From: WHSM01 sp050701635
GTDB taxonomy: Bacteria > Actinomycetota > Actinomycetes > Mycobacteriales > Micromonosporaceae
Reading direction: 5' to 3'
Assembly: GCA_050701635.1 (NCBI GenBank)
Contig: JBOGDF010000342.1
Coordinates: 1 to 5,780 of the forward strand
DNA length: 5,780 nt
Part shown: positions 1-5,757 of the stretch, piece by piece
How positions within the stretch are numbered: the stretch's first letter is position 1
Layout of the letters: each line of letters opens with the position of its first letter
Notes under the pieces: model-generated
What the model was told of the DNA's origin: nothing
Database searches by the model: none
What the model saw: only the letters and a program-made list of their open reading frames with translations
Program-made: the position numbers and the translations under genes

Positions 1-272
1 CCGTACGGGCGCTCCGCGCCGTCGACGGTGACCCGGGCCGCTGCGCCGCACACCGCCACCGTCAGGTCGGTGTCGGCGCGCAGCCGGGCGCCGACGAGCG
101 TCAACTCCAGGCCGGCGGAGTCGTCGGGGTTGCCGACCAGGCGGTTCCCGGCGCGTAACGCGGGCGCGTCCACGGCGCCCGAGCGAGGCACCCCGAGGTG
201 CGCCAGCCCGACCCGTCCCAGGTCCTGCACCGTACACAGTGGACCGGCGCGTACCACCTCAAGAGTGGGCAA
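1..272 (-). CDS. pxpC: 5-oxoprolinase subunit C / biotin-dependent carboxyltransferase-like (KipA family), 5' part only
   Basis: This is the N-terminal ~90 residues of a PxpC/KipA protein; the rest lies beyond the left edge. In known systems PxpC works with PxpB and PxpA as an ATP-dependent 5-oxoprolinase that converts 5-oxo-L-proline to glutamate in the cytoplasm; the B. subtilis homologues are KipA/KipI. The translated start shows family hallmarks: LEVVRAGPLCTVQDLGR at residues 4-20, then LGVPRSGAVDAPALRAGN (26-43), LVGNPDDSAGLELT (45-58) and a VAVCGAAA turn (72-79). I chose the TTG at 272-270 because it gives the usual family N-terminus, with GAGG 4 nt upstream; a GTG at 257-255 is the alternative. 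The start lies 14 nt inside the end of pxpB, implying translational coupling. Family assignment is firm, the exact start less so. Confidence 0.86.
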   Translation of the reverse strand, partial: MPTLEVVRAGPLCTVQDLGRVGLAHLGVPRSGAVDAPALRAGNRLVGNPDDSAGLELTLVGARLRADTDLTVAVCGAAARVTVDGAERPY

Positions 273-909
273 CGAACCTCACCACCGTCCCCGGTACGAA
301 CAGCGCCGGAGGCTCTCGCTCCGGGTCGAACAGCACCAGGTCGGTACGCCCGATCAGCCTCCACCCGCCCGGCGACTCCGACGGATACACCCCGCTGTAC
401 GCCCCAGCCAGCCCGACCGACCCGGCGGGGATCTTCGGCCTCGGCGACGGCCGGCGCGGCACCGCCCACTCCGACGGCAGCCCGGTGAGATACCCGAACC
501 CGGGCGAGAACCCGCAGAAGGCGACCCGAAACTCGATCCCGGTATGCCGTGCCACCACCTCGTCGCTGGACACTCCCCAGAGCGCGGCAACCTCGGCCAG
601 GTCGGGCCCGTCGTACGTGGTGGGCACCTCGACCAGCTGCCCGGCGCCACGCGTATCAGCCAAAGGCAAAGACCAGCGCGCGATCCGAGCGGCCAGCGAC
701 GGCACCGACGGCACCCCGTCGATCAGGACCGTACGGGCGGCGGGCACCAGCTCGGCGGCCGCAAATTCGCCGGCTTCGCGACGGCGTACCAAATCGTCAT
801 GCCATGCGGCGACGGCGCGCTCGTCGGCACATTCCAGCAGCAGCGCGGAGCTGCCGACCGGACGCAGCCTAGGCGCGCGGCTGCTGGGGGTCTCGGCGTT
901 CTGGCTCAC
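259..909 (-). CDS. pxpB: 5-oxoprolinase subunit PxpB (KipI family, allophanate hydrolase subunit 1-like)
   Basis: This is a complete 216-residue PxpB. It pairs with PxpC and, with PxpA, carries out ATP-dependent hydrolysis of 5-oxoproline to glutamate, salvaging a damage product of glutamine and glutathione. Signature segments are in order: LRPVGSSALLLE (15-26), VEVPTTYDGPDLAEVA (93-108), FCGFSPGFGYLTGLP (131-145), PRPKIPAGSVGLAGAYSG (156-173), YPSESPGGWRLIGRT (175-189) and LFDPEREPPALFVPG (193-207). The start is GTG at 909-907. The only other start-type codon before the conserved LRPVG block would be a CTG, so the reading frame really does overlap the upstream DUF6458 gene by 41 nt. No good Shine-Dalgarno precedes it (CAACATCAAGC), which fits translation coupled to the upstream gene. 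The stop codon lies within the start of pxpC. Confidence 0.94.
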   Translation of the reverse strand: MSQNAETPSSRAPRLRPVGSSALLLECADERAVAAWHDDLVRRREAGEFAAAELVPAARTVLIDGVPSVPSLAARIARWSLPLADTRGAGQLVEVPTTYDGPDLAEVAALWGVSSDEVVARHTGIEFRVAFCGFSPGFGYLTGLPSEWAVPRRPSPRPKIPAGSVGLAGAYSGVYPSESPGGWRLIGRTDLVLFDPEREPPALFVPGTVVRFVAHS

Positions 910-1123
910 GCTTGATGTTGCCCCCGCGCTGGTACTGCTCGGCGACGCTGCCGCGGCGCCGGCGGGTCATCCAGAAACTGATGGTCAGTACGAGCCCGGT
1001 GGCACCGCTGATCATGAGCACCCAGCCGACCACGTCGAGATCCAGCCAGCTCAGGTCACGCTTCACACCGAAGGCGATGATCGCCCCGATGGCGATCAGA
1101 AAGATGCTGCCGCCGATGCCCAT
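869..1123 (-). CDS. Small two-helix membrane protein, DUF6458-like (copy next to pxpB)
   Basis: This is an 84-residue protein of unknown function that matches the DUF6458 pattern known from actinomycetes. Helix 1 spans about residues 4-20 (GGSIFLIAIGAIIAFGV). A short loop holds WLDLDVVGW (26-34), helix 2 spans about 33-51, and five arginines follow at about 54-58, which should lie on the cytoplasmic side. The C-terminal third is charged and probably disordered. The ATG start is well supported by GGAGGA 5 nt upstream (1129-1134). It is a paralogue of the gene at 1329-1577: the first 51 residues match at 40 positions by hand count, while the tails differ. Its last 41 nt overlap the start of pxpB, so the two are probably co-transcribed. 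A role in 5-oxoproline metabolism is only suggested by position. Family assignment is from memory of the pattern. Confidence 0.85.
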   Translation of the reverse strand: MGIGGSIFLIAIGAIIAFGVKRDLSWLDLDVVGWVLMISGATGLVLTISFWMTRRRRGSVAEQYQRGGNIKREPERRDPQQPRA

Positions 1124-1144
1124 GGTGCTCCTCCCGACCGGATC

Positions 1145-1150
1145 ATCCTA
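1145..1150 (-). promoter_or_regulatory. Candidate -10 box for the DUF6458-pxpB-pxpC operon
   Basis: The minus strand reads GGTTAGGATGATCCGG here. TAGGAT fits the actinomycete TANNNT -10 consensus and lies 21 nt before the ATG at 1123, leaving a short leader of roughly 15 nt that includes the GGAGGA ribosome site. No TTGAC-like -35 is seen 16-18 nt upstream (TCTCAG is the best), so the call is tentative. Confidence 0.4.
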
Positions 1151-1294
1151 ACCGTGCCAGTGCCGCGCTGAGACCCGCCAAGCTCGGCAGGCTCACTCAC
1201 ACTGAGCACGGGCAGCATGACATACACAGGATGTCTGGTGCAGGCGGCAGCCGTCCAGGACCAATCGGACACCTGGGCAAGCATCCGCGCCAGC

Positions 1295-1310
1295 CGCGGG
1301 AAGGCCCGCG
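1295..1310 (-). terminator. Possible weak terminator hairpin after the upstream DUF6458 gene
   Basis: A 6-bp all-GC inverted repeat (CGCGGG / CCCGCG with a 4-nt loop) lies 19 nt after the stop codon of the gene at 1329-1577. No T-run follows. In DNA this rich in GC such a stem can occur by chance, so it is a weak candidate. The rest of the 205-bp gap to the next gene shows no other convincing structure. Confidence 0.25.
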
Positions 1311-1328
1311 CGCCAACCACGGGAAGCG

Positions 1329-1577
1329 TCAGCGGCGGGGGGCGGCCGGCGGTGGGGTGGAGCGGCCGTTGTAGTAGTGCCGTTCCTCGTGCACCGTTTC
1401 GGGCACCGCCCGGCGGCGACGGTTCCAGAAGTGCAGGGTCAGGATCAACCCGGTCGCGCCGGCGAGCATCAGGACCCAGCCCACCACGTTCAGGTCGAGC
1501 CAACCCAGCTCGGCCTGGACGCCGAACGCTACGATCGCACCGATCGCGATCAGGAAGATGCTTCCTCCGATACCCAT
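1329..1577 (-). CDS. Small two-helix membrane protein, DUF6458-like (upstream copy)
   Basis: This is an 82-residue protein of unknown function and the paralogue of the gene at 869-1123. Helix 1 covers about residues 4-20 (GGSIFLIAIGAIVAFGV). WLDLNVVGW lies at 26-34, helix 2 at about 33-51 (ending in LHFW), and NRRRR follows. The tail is different from the other copy and rich in H, Y and P (EERHYYNGRSTPPPAAPRR). The ATG has an excellent Shine-Dalgarno, GGAGGT, 5 nt upstream (1583-1588). Unusually, that site and the start codon sit inside a 9-bp inverted repeat, described separately. The gene stands alone, with a strong hairpin upstream and 205 bp downstream to its paralogue, so it may be transcribed independently. 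I could not find a convincing promoter for it. The protein should sit in the cell membrane. Confidence 0.85.
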   Translation of the reverse strand: MGIGGSIFLIAIGAIVAFGVQAELGWLDLNVVGWVLMLAGATGLILTLHFWNRRRRAVPETVHEERHYYNGRSTPPPAAPRR

Positions 1578-1596
1578 ACGTCACCTCCGTATGGGT
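1572..1596 (-). promoter_or_regulatory. Hairpin over the ribosome site and start codon of the upstream DUF6458 gene
   Basis: On the minus-strand RNA, ACCCATACG (1596-1588) can pair perfectly with CGTATGGGT (1580-1572) around a 7-nt loop, GAGGTGA. The loop presents most of the Shine-Dalgarno, while the AUG (1577-1575) is locked in the 3' arm. The structure is visible directly; that it controls translation is inference. Confidence 0.5.
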
Positions 1597-1606
1597 GATA
1601 TCCGTT

Positions 1607-1648
1607 TGGTGCCGGCTCACACCCACTGAGGGGTGTGAGCCGGCACCA
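1607..1648 (-). terminator. Perfect 18-bp stem-loop, probable terminator of the secreted Asp-box gene
   Basis: The arms at 1607-1624 and 1631-1648 are perfectly complementary over 18 bp, with a 6-nt loop (ACTGAG on the plus strand). The stem begins 32 nt past the stop codon of the gene ending at 1680, the expected place for an intrinsic terminator. Only short A/T-poor sequence follows, so it is of the U-tract-less kind common in actinomycetes. Because it also lies 30 nt upstream of the next start codon, it could alternatively be an operator or leader element for that gene. Confidence 0.7.
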
Positions 1649-1679
1649 GGTTCGGTCACAGCAGCCGGGTCGCGGCGGG

Positions 1680-3542
1680 CTATCCGGTCACCACCGCGCC
1701 GTAGATGTTCTGGTCCAGCCCGCCCACGTCCGGGCAGGTGTCAGCACCCCAGCTGCCGTCCGGGTTCTGCACCCGGCACTGGTGTACGTCGAACCCGTCC
1801 GTGCCGTCGACCGGGTAGCGCGGGTCGGTGCCCGGCACCGTGTCCCGCTCGTCGGTCCAGGTCATGAACACCGAGTTCCCGGCGGCGGCGATGTAGTTGT
1901 AGTCGCCGAAGAACGGGGTGTCCCGGTTGCCGAACTGCTCGTACTGCGGCTGGATCGCCACTGTGGACACCTGGCTGACGGTGAACGAGCCGCCGATCGG
2001 CGCCGTGGCGTAGAAGGTATGCACCGCGCCACCGGACGAGACCGCGCCCGGCGGGTTGGATGCCACCCACTGGTTGCCGATCGGGACGGTACGGAAGTCG
2101 CCGCCGTTCGGCCCGGTCGCGGTGTCGGCCCGGCTGTCCTGCCAGGTCACGTGCAGCCGTCCGGAGTCAGCCACGATGTCGGGGAAGAACTGGTGCCCCT
2201 TGGCCTGCGCATCCACCCGGGTCGGCGCCGACCAGGTCGCGCCGCCGTTTGTCGCGGTGAGGTACACCGCGGCCTGCGTACCGACACCCTGGCTCACGGT
2301 GCCGTACGTGGTGCCGGTCGGGACCTCGGAGCCCGGTACGGAGCCGTCGTACACCACGTACGCGGCGTCCGCCGGACCGAGCGCGGTCGGGTCGGCGGCG
2401 ATCCGTACCTGGCTGTTGGCGCGGAAGAACGTGTAGCCGCTCTGGCAGGCGAACGGCCCGTCGCCGCAGCTACGGGCGGTCGCCACCGGGTCGGGGCTGG
2501 CGCACGAGCCCGGCCCCAGATCACCGGCCAGGCAGGAGTTGTACCGGGCCTGGCCGTACGCCGCGGCGTTCACGGTCTGGTCGGACAGGTCCCAGCCGAC
2601 GATGTTGGTGACCGTACGCGGCTTGCTGAACTTCTTGCCGCCGTTGGTCGACTTGGTGACGATCACGGCGTTGTCCTGCAGCTGCCCGGTGCCGGCCTTG
2701 AACGTGAACTGGCGCCACGCCACGTACACCGATCCGTTGCGGGTGACCGCGATGTCGCAGAACTGGCTGCCGTGCACCGACTCCGAGACCTTCTGGATCT
2801 TGAAGCTGCGACCGCCGTCGGAGGACGCCGCGAAGTAGACGCCGTTGTTCTGCGCGCTGGCGGTGAACCGCGCCCAGCACATGTAGACGTTGCCCTGGTA
2901 CGGGCTGCTGGCGCCCCGGTCGACCTCGAGCTGCACCTTGTCCTCGAAGATGCCGAGGAAGATCGGGCTCGGGGTGCCGCGGGAGACCAGCGTGGTCCGC
3001 TCGTACGTCGGCGCGGCCCCGCTGGTCCACGAGTAGCGGGCCACCCAGATCGAGCCGTTGGCGGGCCGCGACCGGTTGAACGCGATGCCGCCGTAGTAGA
3101 GGTGCCCGTCGTTGTCCCACGCCTGTACGGGGTCGCCGGCGGCCAGCGCCAGCCCGTGCAGCGGCGACGCGGTGCCGGCCGGTGAGTTGTCGGTGGAGTA
3201 GCCCGGCACCAGGCTGTTGGTCCAGCTCGCGCCGCGGTCCGCGGAGTAGTAGAAGCCCGCCCAGGCGTCGCCGGCGGTGGGCGTGGCGCAGTAGTCGTTG
3301 GCCCCCGCGGTGATCAGGTTCGGGTTGTGCGGCGCCACGCTGGCGGCCGGCTCGTTCTGCTGCCGGTTGTTGGTCGAACACGCGGCCAGCGTGACGTCGC
3401 TGCCGCCGTCGTACCGGACGTAGCTATGGTCGCTGACCTTGGATTCACTGCTGACTACCGCCTGCGCCGTGCTGGGCACCGCCGCCGCGGCGACGGCCGC
3501 CAGCCCGGCTACCAGGACACGGCTGAGGGTACGGGATCTCAT
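1680..3542 (-). CDS. Secreted BNR/Asp-box sialidase-like beta-propeller protein
   Basis: This is a 620-residue exported protein. Residues 1-28 form a Sec signal peptide: MRSR, a hydrophobic Ala/Val/Leu core, then STAQA with cleavage expected after residue 28. Four Asp-box-type turns mark a beta-propeller: SADRGASW (100-107), SSDGGRSF (240-247), STNGGKKF (298-305) and ATNGGATW (430-437). Repeated VTWQDSR / MTWTDER strands lie near 465-471 and 560-566. Ten cysteines in the mature part suggest disulfides outside the cell. Similar proteins are usually labelled sialidase family or BNR repeat protein, but I see no FRIP motif and cannot place the sialidase arginine triad, so enzyme activity is unproven. 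ATG 3542 was chosen because AAGGTG lies 5 nt upstream and the signal peptide then starts the protein; an upstream in-frame ATG at 3638 would add 32 unlikely residues. The gene is divergent from the decarboxylase. Confidence 0.88.
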   Translation of the reverse strand: MRSRTLSRVLVAGLAAVAAAAVPSTAQAVVSSESKVSDHSYVRYDGGSDVTLAACSTNNRQQNEPAASVAPHNPNLITAGANDYCATPTAGDAWAGFYYSADRGASWTNSLVPGYSTDNSPAGTASPLHGLALAAGDPVQAWDNDGHLYYGGIAFNRSRPANGSIWVARYSWTSGAAPTYERTTLVSRGTPSPIFLGIFEDKVQLEVDRGASSPYQGNVYMCWARFTASAQNNGVYFAASSDGGRSFKIQKVSESVHGSQFCDIAVTRNGSVYVAWRQFTFKAGTGQLQDNAVIVTKSTNGGKKFSKPRTVTNIVGWDLSDQTVNAAAYGQARYNSCLAGDLGPGSCASPDPVATARSCGDGPFACQSGYTFFRANSQVRIAADPTALGPADAAYVVYDGSVPGSEVPTGTTYGTVSQGVGTQAAVYLTATNGGATWSAPTRVDAQAKGHQFFPDIVADSGRLHVTWQDSRADTATGPNGGDFRTVPIGNQWVASNPPGAVSSGGAVHTFYATAPIGGSFTVSQVSTVAIQPQYEQFGNRDTPFFGDYNYIAAAGNSVFMTWTDERDTVPGTDPRYPVDGTDGFDVHQCRVQNPDGSWGADTCPDVGGLDQNIYGAVVTG

Positions 3543-3754
3543 CGGCTCACCTTCCGACTCACACGCGATGGCATGCGACGCCGCGGCACCGCCGGTGCGG
3601 TGACACGACGGCGGAGAGAGGGCCCCCGATTGGATCATGCAGATCCACGACAGACTCCGTGATCATCCAAACGACTGCGGTGCCGGCGCGTCAACCACCA
3701 AACGGCCCGAACTCACCGATCGGGCACGCCCGGGACAGGCCCTAGGCTCGGGCC
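3543..3754. promoter_or_regulatory. Divergent promoter region between the secreted protein and decarboxylase genes
   Basis: This 212-bp gap separates two genes read in opposite directions. On the plus strand it ends in a leaderless-type -10 box for the decarboxylase. For the minus-strand gene no clear promoter is seen; the best candidate is around 3661-3672, where GTTTGGATGATC resembles the -10 region of the DUF6458-pxp operon. A palindromic GGATCATGCAGATCC (3632-3646) and TGATCA (3660-3665) form an AT-richer patch that could bind a regulator. No small gene is apparent. Confidence 0.45.
3743..3754 (+). promoter_or_regulatory. Leaderless-type -10 element of the decarboxylase gene
   Basis: TAGGCT at 3743-3748 matches the TANNNT -10 consensus and is followed by exactly 6 nt before the ATG at 3755, so transcription is expected to start on the A of the start codon. 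No Shine-Dalgarno lies in front of the ATG, in keeping with a leaderless mRNA. No TTGAC-like -35 is visible at the usual distance. Confidence 0.6.
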
Positions 3755-5212
3755 ATGCGTACCCCCGAGAGCCCCCTCGATCCGTCGCCCGAGCGGATCC
3801 GCGAGATGGGCACCGCCGCCCTCGACTGGGTGGTCGACTACCACGCCGCGCTGCGCGAGCTGCCGGTCGCGCCGCGTACCACCGCGGCGGAGCTGAAGCA
3901 GGCACTCGCCGAGCCGCTGCCGCGACAGGGCCGCGACTTCGCGCAGCTCCTGGACATCTTCCGCGAGGTGGTCGTGCCCGGCAGCCGGCACAACGGCCAC
4001 CCCCGATTCTTCGGGTACGTGTCCGCCCCCGGCACCGCGGTCGCGTCGGTCGCGGACCTGTTGGCGTCCGCACTGAACGCCAACCTGCCGGCGTGGCGTT
4101 CGGCACCGGCCGCGACCGAGCTGGAGCACATCGCGATCGACTGGATCCGGGAGGCGCTCGGCATGCCGGCCGGCGCCGGCGGGCTGTTCATGAGCGGCGG
4201 CTCGATGGCGAACTTCACCGCGCTCGCCGCAGCCCGGCACCGCCACTGCGGCCCGTCCGTCGCCGCCGACGGTGCGGCCGTACACCCGAAACCTTTGCGG
4301 TTGTACGTGTCCGCCGAGGCCCACCACTCCAGCCACAAGGCGGCGGCGCTGCTCGGGATCGGACGGGCGAACGTACGGGAGGTGCCGGTCGACAGGCGGT
4401 TCCGGCTCGACGTGCCGGCGCTGCGGCGGATGATCGACGAGGACCGGGCCGCTGGCGCCGACCCGTTCTGCGTGGTGGCGAGCGCCGGGACGGTGGTGAC
4501 CGGCGCGGTGGACCCGCTCGCCGACATCGCGGCGGTGGCCCGGGAGTACGGCCTGTGGATGCACGTGGACGCCTGCTACGGCGGCTTCGCCCGGATGGCG
4601 CCGTCGGCGGCCCCGCTCTTCGACGGCATCGAGGCGGCGGACTCGGTCGCGTTGGACCCGCACAAGTGGCTCTACCTGCCGGCGGACTGCGGCTGCCTGA
4701 TCTACCGCGATCCGGCCGCGGCCCGGGCGGCGTTCGCGCTGGACGCCGACTACACCAGGGTGATCGCCGACGAGCCGGCGGAGGCGTACGCGTTCTGGGA
4801 CTACGGGCCGGATCTGTCCCGCCGGTTCCGGGCGCTGAAGGTGTGGATGACGCTGGGTCACGTCGGCGCCGACGGGATCGCCGGCGCGATCGAGTCCAAT
4901 CTGGACTGCGCCCGGTACGCCGCCGAGCTGATCGAGGCGGGCGACGACTTCGAGCTGATGGCCCCGGTGGAGCTGTCGATCTTCTGCTTCCGCTACCGGC
5001 CGCCCGGCGGCGCCAGCGTCGACCTGGACGCGCTGAACGAGCGGATCATGATGGCGCTGCAGCGCGGCGGCAGCTCGTACCTGTCCAACGCGACGATCCA
5101 CGGCCGGTTCGCGCTGCGCGGCTGCGTGCTCAACTACCGCACCACACGCGCGGACATGGAGATCATGTTGGACGACGTACGGCGCGCCGCCGCGTCTCTG
5201 GCCGGGAAGTGA
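3755..5212 (+). CDS. PLP-dependent group II decarboxylase, aromatic-L-amino-acid-decarboxylase-like
   Basis: This 485-residue cytoplasmic enzyme is full length for group II amino acid decarboxylases, which release CO2 from an amino acid to give an amine. Visible motifs are HPRFFGYVSAPG (82-93), APAATELEHIAIDW (117-130), the phosphate-binding SGGSMANF (147-154), AHHSSHKAA with the PLP-stacking His (189-197, probably H190), HVDACYGG with D272 contacting the pyridine nitrogen, and DPHKW with K304 forming the Schiff base. Y333 lies 29 residues after K304, the same spacing as human DDC K303 to Y332, so the catalytic-loop Tyr needed for decarboxylation appears present. Compared by eye with human DDC, pocket residues W71 and F80 are replaced by N80 and V89, so the substrate may not be DOPA or tryptophan; it cannot be named. 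The start is supported by the leaderless -10. Confidence 0.92.
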   Translation: MRTPESPLDPSPERIREMGTAALDWVVDYHAALRELPVAPRTTAAELKQALAEPLPRQGRDFAQLLDIFREVVVPGSRHNGHPRFFGYVSAPGTAVASVADLLASALNANLPAWRSAPAATELEHIAIDWIREALGMPAGAGGLFMSGGSMANFTALAAARHRHCGPSVAADGAAVHPKPLRLYVSAEAHHSSHKAAALLGIGRANVREVPVDRRFRLDVPALRRMIDEDRAAGADPFCVVASAGTVVTGAVDPLADIAAVAREYGLWMHVDACYGGFARMAPSAAPLFDGIEAADSVALDPHKWLYLPADCGCLIYRDPAAARAAFALDADYTRVIADEPAEAYAFWDYGPDLSRRFRALKVWMTLGHVGADGIAGAIESNLDCARYAAELIEAGDDFELMAPVELSIFCFRYRPPGGASVDLDALNERIMMALQRGGSSYLSNATIHGRFALRGCVLNYRTTRADMEIMLDDVRRAAASLAGK

Positions 5213-5220
5213 CGAGCGGC

Positions 5221-5248
5221 TTGCCGGGACGTGAAGTCGCCGTACCCT
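5221..5248 (+). promoter_or_regulatory. Leaderless-type promoter of the phosphohistidine phosphatase gene
   Basis: TTGCCG (5221-5226, -35-like) and TACCCT (5243-5248, -10) are separated by 16 nt. The GTG start at 5255 follows the -10 by exactly 6 nt, so the mRNA should begin at the start codon. This is the same geometry as in front of the decarboxylase gene, but here with a recognisable -35. Confidence 0.6.
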
Positions 5249-5254
5249 GAGGCT

Positions 5255-5746
5255 GTGACCCGACAGTTGGTACTGCTCCGGCATGCCAAAGCCGACCGCC
5301 CGTCGGGCGTGCCGGACTTCGAACGCCCGCTCACCACGCGCGGCGCGCGCGACGCCAGGGCCGCCGGCGAGTGGCTCGCCAAGCACGGGTACGTGCCCGA
5401 CGCGGTGATCTGTTCGCCCTCCGAGCGCACGAGGCAGACCTGGCACGGCGTCAAGCCCCAGCTGCCCCGCGCCGCTGAAGTCCTGTACGACCAGCGCGCG
5501 TACGACGCGGTCAGCGCCGACGAGCTCCTGGACGCGGTGCACGACACCGACGCCGCCGTGGACGTGCTCGTGCTGATCGGCCACAACCCGACGATCGAGC
5601 AGCTCAGCGCGCTGCTCGACCCGGACGGCGGACCGGCTGGCGGGCTACGTACCGCCGGCATCGCGGTCCACGAGTTCAACGGCGAGTGGCAGGCGCTGGC
5701 GGCCGCAGGCGCGCCAGTGGCCGCCGACACCACCGCCCGCGGCTAG
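5255..5746 (+). CDS. sixA: SixA-type phosphohistidine phosphatase (histidine phosphatase superfamily)
   Basis: This is a 163-residue single-domain phosphatase, the usual SixA size. The RHG-type motif is LVLLRHAKAD (5-14), with H10 as the expected phosphohistidine nucleophile and R9 beside it. RPLTTRGARDA follows at 24-34, SPSERTRQTW at 54-63 supplies further phosphate-binding arginines, and IGHNPT (108-113) carries the second catalytic histidine H110. E. coli SixA removes phosphate from histidine on phosphotransfer proteins; the substrate of actinomycete members is not known to me, and the symbol is used at family level. The GTG at 5255 was preferred to the GTG at 5231 because it gives the standard MTRQLVLLRH start and has a perfectly placed -10 box. 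It lies 42 nt after the decarboxylase stop. The last 20 or so residues are Ala-rich and look unstructured. Confidence 0.9.
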   Translation: MTRQLVLLRHAKADRPSGVPDFERPLTTRGARDARAAGEWLAKHGYVPDAVICSPSERTRQTWHGVKPQLPRAAEVLYDQRAYDAVSADELLDAVHDTDAAVDVLVLIGHNPTIEQLSALLDPDGGPAGGLRTAGIAVHEFNGEWQALAAAGAPVAADTTARG

Positions 5747-5757
5747 CTACCCCACCT

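Noticed and set aside
1191..1207. Small inverted repeat GCTCA / TGAGC between the two DUF6458 genes
   Set aside because: Only 5 bp of pairing and no supporting context; expected by chance.
1096..1659. Minus-strand open frame (187 codons) across both DUF6458 genes and the gap between them
   Set aside because: It runs in a different frame through two recognisable membrane proteins and through the 18-bp hairpin, and shows no coherent domain.
1635..3185. Long plus-strand open frame (516 codons) opposite the secreted protein
   Set aside because: It is an Arg/Val/Gly-rich translation without domains, and the opposite strand carries a convincing exported protein; a typical antisense shadow of high-GC DNA.
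3543..3638. In-frame extension of the secreted protein to an ATG at 3638, adding 32 residues
   Set aside because: It would bury the signal peptide, has no good Shine-Dalgarno and gives an atypical N-terminus; the ATG at 3542 has AAGGTG at the right distance.
3637..5250. Plus-strand open frame (537 codons) in another frame over the decarboxylase
   Set aside because: Arg/Gly/Ala-rich shadow translation; the frame starting at 3755 contains all PLP-enzyme motifs.
5231..5254. Upstream GTG start for the phosphatase, adding 8 residues
   Set aside because: No ribosome site precedes it, it overlaps the -10 box, and the family normally starts a few residues before the RHA motif.
3713..5584. Long minus-strand open frame (623 codons) opposite the decarboxylase and phosphatase
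   Set aside because: It spans two well-recognised plus-strand genes and their promoter, and its translation is His/Arg/Val-rich with no family motif.
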